Shown here: piece by piece, positions 9,215-12,640 of the stretch | How positions within the stretch are numbered: the first letter of the stretch is position 1 | Layout: each line of letters starts with the position of its first letter | Assembly (NCBI GenBank): GCA_036940085.1 | Contig: JALLBK010000442.1 | Span: forward strand, 1-12,640 | DNA: 12,640 nucleotides | Reading direction: 5' to 3' | From: Discostella pseudostelligera | Taxonomy: Eukaryota; Bacillariophyta; Thalassiosirophyceae; Thalassiosirales; Thalassiosiraceae | Program-made: the position numbers and the translations under genes | The notes under the pieces: generated by a model | Database searches by the model: none | Told to the model about the DNA's origin: nothing | The model's input: the letters and a program-made list of their open reading frames with translations, nothing else

Positions 9215-10163
9215 ACCGCAAATTTTGAGGTCAGTGAGCTACGACGTGGTTCTAGGATATGTATCACTGTGCCTATGCGAGCGACGATGAATGATGTGTT
9301 TCCGTCTCCCAGTGACTAGATATGTTTCCTGAACTATTTGCATCTCTTTGTTGATTATTTTCGGCAACATGCTCTCATGATATTACTAAACCCTTTGTAT
9401 TCTCCAACCCCCCCACTACCACTGCCTATTCGTTTCATCAGTTGCCGGATTTTTACTTCTTTCCACCCTTTTTTACCATCCAACCGGTGTTATCTACACG
9501 AGAGAAACAATTGGAGCAATGGAGAGAGCTTATATTAAAGTATCGTGAGTGCTGCTACGGTCTGCCGTGTTTGTTGTTTTTCATGGCAAGATGAGCGAAC
9601 TGAATTAATCACTGGTTTTATGTTGCCATATCTCTCTTTTCAATACGAAAGACACTCATCACAAAATCAAAACGTTAGTTCTACACGATTGTCCCCTATG
9701 GAAGAACACGACAATTAAACGAGAATTGGATCCTGAGGGCATACGTGTAATAATGAATGATTTTGTCAAGAGTGGAAATGGCGAGTGGGAAGATTCCGAA
9801 TCGCGCACACGATGTCGTATACTATGGAGACGACCGGAACAACTTGCTGAGGATATATATGATTGGGCTAGTGCCAATGGTTATAAGAATAGTGTTTGTA
9901 CCGTTTATGAATTGCACAGTGGTGAGTGTCTATCGTTCCAAACTGTATGGCAAACTCCGGGGAGAACATGAACAATATGCATTTTACTCATATCACTATC
10001 GCCCTGATGGAACCACCTAAAAGGGGAAGATGTGAATGGCACTTCATTTCAGGGAGCAGACGAACAATTATTACGACGGGCACTTGAAATACTGGAAGGT
10101 CAAGGCAAGTGTACAATGTTCCGCGGGCAAGTCTCCTCCGAAGATGGAATAAAATTCTTCTAG
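9209..10163 (+). CDS. VPS25: VPS25, ESCRT-II complex subunit (4 exons)
   Basis: Exons 9209-9229, 9442-9544, 9652-9921 and 10024-10163 (phases 0, 1, 1) give 177 aa; human VPS25 has 176. The start was chosen because the 7-codon exon MSTANFE, ending at a GTCAGT donor, joins in frame to LPDFYFFPPFFTIQP, the family's N-terminus. PPFF (15-18) corresponds to the PPxF motif by which Vps25 docks on Vps22 or Vps36. The first winged helix follows (EKQLEQWRELILKY, then HDCPLWKNTTIKREL). The second has GEWEDSESRTRCRILWRRP, then IYDWASANGYKNSVCTVYEL and DEQLLRRALEILEGQGKC, ending DGIKFF, the typical C-terminus. VPS25 forms ESCRT-II with Vps22 and two Vps25 copies around Vps36, and recruits ESCRT-III (Vps20) for sorting into multivesicular bodies. 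The last intron (9922-10023) ends CCTAAAAG; using it restores the conserved GED...F.G.DE segment. A second, diverged copy of the last exon lies downstream. Confidence 0.93.
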
Positions 10164-10179
10164 GCTTCTTATAAAACAA

Positions 10180-10422
10180 TTACTTGAATGACCCAACGAT
10201 GTAACTATCGCCTGGCTGTGGAGGTGGCGACATGATCCTTGGTGGACCACCGGATGAATTGTTCTCTGGTTTTGGCCAACCTTTTTCACTGTTTGCAATT
10301 CGGATTGTATCCTTGCTCAATGGTGAGGAATTGAAAAGTATTGCACCATCCTCGATGAATATGTCGGGTGGGCTTATCGCAGAGCTGCAATGACACGTAG
10401 ATGATCCGTTGATGCTTGCCAT
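10180..10422 (-). CDS. Small hypothetical ORF, 80 aa, doubtful
   Basis: An open frame runs from ATG at 10422 down to a stop at 10180, starting MASINGSSTCHCSSAISPPD and containing DGAILFNSSPLSKDTIRI and a Gly/Pro-rich end (SSGGPPRIMSPPPQPGD). It ends 16 bp from the VPS25 stop, tail to tail. Composition is protein-like and not low-complexity, but I recognise no family and see no signal peptide, helix or splice-supported extension. The bases just before its ATG (GTTAG) could also be an acceptor, so it might be the last exon of a longer minus-strand gene. It lies between VPS25 and the second copy of the VPS25 last exon. Confidence 0.3.
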   Translation of the reverse strand: MASINGSSTCHCSSAISPPDIFIEDGAILFNSSPLSKDTIRIANSEKGWPKPENNSSGGPPRIMSPPPQPGDSYIVGSFK

Positions 10423-10429
10423 CTAACAA

Positions 10430-10646
10430 TAAGCGTCCTGATGAACAAACAGTGGAAGCTGTGACTGGTGTGTGTCACAATTTCGTGGAGCAGCCGGCTG
10501 ATCAATTGCTACGACAGGCACTTGAATGCGATTACGATCGAGGTGTATTTTCAATTTCTCTGGGACACATCATCCGAAAGAAGTATGATAGTAACGTCAA
10601 TATTTTTATGATGACTCTATGCTCTAAATATCTCATTGAAACCTAG
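10430..10646 (+). pseudogene. Diverged duplicate of the VPS25 terminal exon (possible alternative last exon)
   Basis: DNA from about 10434 to 10590 aligns by eye with the end of VPS25 intron 3 and exon 4 (about 10008-10150). Shared landmarks in order are CCTGATG, GGAAG.TGTGA.TGG, GGAGCAG, CAATT..TACGAC.GGCACTTGAA and TCCGAA. In the homologous frame it reads EAVTGVCHNFVEQPADQLLR then QALECDYDRGVFSIS, against EDVNGTSFQGADEQLLRRAL in VPS25. An acceptor AAACAG ends at 10452, at the equivalent place, and is in the right phase to join VPS25 exon 3 (9921), leaving an open frame to TAG at 10644-10646. The conserved DGIKFF end is lost. It may be a decaying relic or a mutually exclusive last exon; the relic reading is the default. 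Confidence 0.5.
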
Positions 10647-12205
10647 TATTTTGGCTCTTTCGAGAACACTTCGACCCAGAACTTATCCAGATATATATTC
10701 ACCGCGGCAGAGTTCATGCAGAAATGAAGGCAATCCGGAGTGGGATGTGAATGCACACTCTGCATCACGGGATCACGAACATCCACTATTTGGACATTGT
10801 TCACTTTCTCTCGTATTTCTGAAATCGACGCATCCCACAGTGATGGGGCCATGTTCTCCCGATGGAATGCTTCCGGCTCAGTCTTATCCTTGCAATTCGT
10901 ACCTACCTGACCCAGCACAAGAATAGTCTTTGTTCTCCGCGACACCTTCGAGAGGAATGAAACCATGGCATCGTAATACAGGGTTGGTACTACTGTGGAC
11001 ACCCACGTCGAAGGACTCTTGGGCGAATCCAATGCCCTCCCAAGATCAGTATACCATGCAAGACTTTGAACGAAGAGCACATCAAACTTGTCATTCAATT
11101 CGGCAATCATCTTTTTATGCAGCATGCAAGAACTGTCGCCATGCCCTCGTTTGCGATGATCCAACGTGTAATTTCCTTCCTGGTATACCTTCGTGGCCAT
11201 TGAACCTATAAATTAATAGCAAATAGTAATACTGCTTGGTTCTTCCAGCATACAATAGCGTGGGGTTGTGCAAGAACCAAATCCATGTTCCCTGGCCGGT
11301 TTGGACTTTTTCCACTGTAACTCGCTATGCCCCAAGGTCCATACCAATGCCTGGACTTGCTGACGAACCAAACTCGACCTGAGGAACAAAATGCGTTTAT
11401 TGTGCATGTTCTTGCAAAAACTATCCACATCAAACTTTGGATAACGCTTCCCACTACCGCTAGTACTGTTCTCGTCATCGACAACATAGACCCAATCCAT
11501 CAATCCTGTCGGGCAATTATTCGTCTTTTTGCAATCTGTTGTTTCAATGCGGGTTGCAGCGCAGAGTTGAGATGTATATTGGTAGGGTGGGGTAATGTTG
11601 TAGACATGTTCCCAGTGTCCTCCATCCAATTCGATGGTAGGAATTACCTCGATATGTTGCTGTTGTGGCTGCTGCTTCTGCTGTTGCTGGTTTTGCTTTT
11701 GTTGTTGCTGCTGCTGCTGTTGCTTCTGCTGTTGTTGCTGCTGCTGCTGTTGTTGCTGCTGCTCCTGTTGCTGATGTTGCTTCTGCTTCTGCTGTTGCTT
11801 CTGCTGCTGCTGCTGCTGCTGAAGTTGCTGTTGTTGCTGCTGCTGTTGTTGCTCCTGTAGTTGTTGGTTGGGATCGACAACCTCGTAATTTTGTGTTTCA
11901 TTGGCGGTGGTGGTAGGTGAGGATAGGCTTTCAGTTGAAATTTCATCCGTTTCATTAACTGCATAAGTGCTGTTGTCGGTGGTGCGGTTATAATGTAAGG
12001 CATATTCATCTCTATCATCACTCAATATCAGCTCGTTTTGTGTGTTTGAGTTGTTGAAGGATGATGACGACCGTTGAATATGTGTGGTTGTTTGCGTAGT
12101 TCTGACATCGGGAAATAGAAATTTAGTATAAATCCTATCCGTCGATAGAGCAAGTAGTCCGATGAGAGCGGTCAGGATGAATCGACGAAGGCATATGAAG
12201 CTCAT
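10643..12205 (-). CDS. Golgi-type II membrane protein with polyglutamine stem and PC-esterase/TBL-like domain (2 exons)
   Basis: Exon 1 (12205-11254) and exon 2 (11205-10643) join in phase 1 across a 48-nt GTATGC...ATAG intron, giving about 504 aa. Residues ~9-22 (FILTALIGLLALST) form a short hydrophobic helix after basic residues: a type II signal anchor. The stem has several N-glycosylation sequons (NRT, NST, NET) and a Gln/Lys tract at ~114-186. The C-terminal half resembles plant TBL and PC-esterase proteins: FCKNMHNKRILFLRSSLVRQ (about 265-283) matches the block usually reading K-R-I-x-F-V-G-D-S-x-x-R-x-Q, and PDCLHFC (474-480) carries the catalytic D-x-x-H. The predicted nucleophile Ser is kept, but the Gly-Asp before it are Arg-Ser. 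Such enzymes O-acetylate or deacetylate polysaccharides in the Golgi lumen; substrate and activity here are unproven. The gene converges on the VPS25 side, its stop overlapping the end of the duplicate exon by 4 bp. Confidence 0.78.
11650..11866 (-). repeat. CAG/CAA polyglutamine-coding repeat
   Basis: About 70 codons of mixed CAG and CAA with Lys, His, Glu, Leu, Asn and Pro interruptions, inside exon 1 of the PC-esterase-like gene, read on the minus strand. The mixture of CAA and CAG plus scattered Lys codons suggests an old, partly stabilised repeat. On the plus strand it appears as a run of gctgctgttgttg-type repeats with a false poly-Leu frame. Confidence 0.9.
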
Positions 12206-12516
12206 GCGTATGGTTACTGCTCATTTCATCGCGAATTGGCACAGCACTCAGAAGTACACCTACACCCGTCGCCACAGACACAGACTGCAGAGGGTTAGAA
12301 CTTCTTTACATCGACACCACCCATGTCATCAATGCCAGATAGAGTACATCCTCTTGTCGGGAAAGCATGTGCATGGCGACGGTTGTTGCGCTTGATTTCG
12401 TGGTATCATAGCATGGACCATCGTGGCCATGGTCATGGTCGTTGTCATTTGTCATAGTCGTGGTCTTTGTCATGTTGTCATTGGGCGGTGCGTGTGCGGC
12501 GTTTGTGCGGTGTTGG
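12206..12516. other. Upstream flank of the PC-esterase-like gene
   Basis: About 310 bases with no supported gene. Bases ~12415-12480 are a loose run of TGGTC, TGTCAT and ATGG words, likely a degenerate simple repeat. The rest shows no recognisable promoter element. Confidence 0.3.
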
Positions 12517-12640
12517 TGAGTGAGTGAGTGAGTGAGTGAGTGAGCGAGCGATCGATATCGATATCGATATCGATATCGATATCGCTGTCGATGTCGATGT
12601 CGATGTCGATGTCGATGTCGATGTCGATGTCGATGTCGAT
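12517..12640. repeat. Three adjacent microsatellites, running off the window
   Basis: A perfect (TGAG)7 at 12517-12544 is followed by a (GATATC)n hexamer at about 12551-12584, self-complementary and hence palindromic, and then a (GATGTC)n hexamer at about 12586-12640 that continues past the end. The second and third differ by one base per unit, so one probably arose from the other. Confidence 0.95.

Noticed and set aside
9338..9538. Plus-strand 66-aa ORF as the start of VPS25
   Set aside because: It is in the wrong frame for the conserved PPFFTIQP segment; the 7-codon exon at 9209-9229 gives the family N-terminus.
10053..10163. VPS25 last exon starting after TTTCAG at 10052
   Set aside because: That acceptor is out of phase with exon 3 and drops the conserved GED...F.G segment; the acceptor at 10023 restores both.
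11327..11860. Plus-strand ORF with a long poly-Leu run
   Set aside because: It is the complement of the polyglutamine repeat; it has no independent protein features.
1..12640. tRNA, rRNA, CRISPR array or transposase genes
   Set aside because: None was found by reading both strands; repeats present are microsatellites, a polyglutamine tract, exon duplications and short inverted repeats.

Overview
This is a eukaryotic nuclear window, most probably from a diatom and plausibly a Thalassiosira-like centric species. The sequence shows intron-containing genes with GT-AG splice sites (mostly GTGAGT or GTAAGT donors), introns from about 43 to 459 nt, secreted or membrane proteins with Pro/Thr-rich ectodomains and Arg-Arg-Leu motifs, and simple-sequence repeats. 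The taxonomic call is inference from architecture. I saw no bacterial-type operons, rRNA, tRNA, CRISPR or transposon genes.

Layout, left to right. (1) 2-167 (+): the last two exons of a gene whose body lies outside the window, joined across a 43-nt intron. (2) 711-4491 (+): a nine-exon gene for a large single-pass surface protein. It has a signal sequence, a Pro/Thr-rich stalk built from a run of phase-0 exons, a membrane-proximal ectodomain with two Arg-rich RRL sites, one transmembrane helix and a cytosolic PDZ-like domain. (3) 4492-5633: mostly empty, with one E2F-like motif and a puzzling minus-strand exon-like segment at 5437-5520. (4) 5634-8387 (+): a four-exon gene for a secretory type I membrane protein with ten luminal cysteines and a strongly Ser/Arg-rich cytosolic tail; family not recognised. 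(5) 8388-9208: intergenic, with a tight cluster of GGCGGGA/GGCGAGA boxes and a perfect 12-bp inverted repeat whose right arm contains the next start codon. (6) 9209-10163 (+): VPS25, the ESCRT-II winged-helix subunit. I reconstructed it from four exons to 177 aa; it is the only confident named gene. (7) 10180-10422 (-): a small doubtful ORF, tail-to-tail with VPS25. (8) About 10430-10646 (+): a diverged second copy of the VPS25 terminal exon that keeps a phase-compatible acceptor and an open frame. (9) 10643-12205 (-): a Golgi-type type II membrane protein with a long polyglutamine stem and a PC-esterase/TBL-like SGNH domain, interrupted by one very short intron. (10) 12206-12640: its upstream flank, ending in three adjacent microsatellites that run off the window.

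The genes do not look like one pathway. Three of the four main proteins enter the secretory or endomembrane system (a surface PDZ receptor-like protein, a Cys-rich membrane protein and a Golgi esterase/acyltransferase-like protein), and VPS25 sorts membrane cargo at endosomes. That is at most a thematic link. The points most worth a second look are the duplicated VPS25 last exon, the inverted repeat over the VPS25 start codon, the modular microexon structure of the Pro/Thr protein, and the membrane protein with an SR-type tail.
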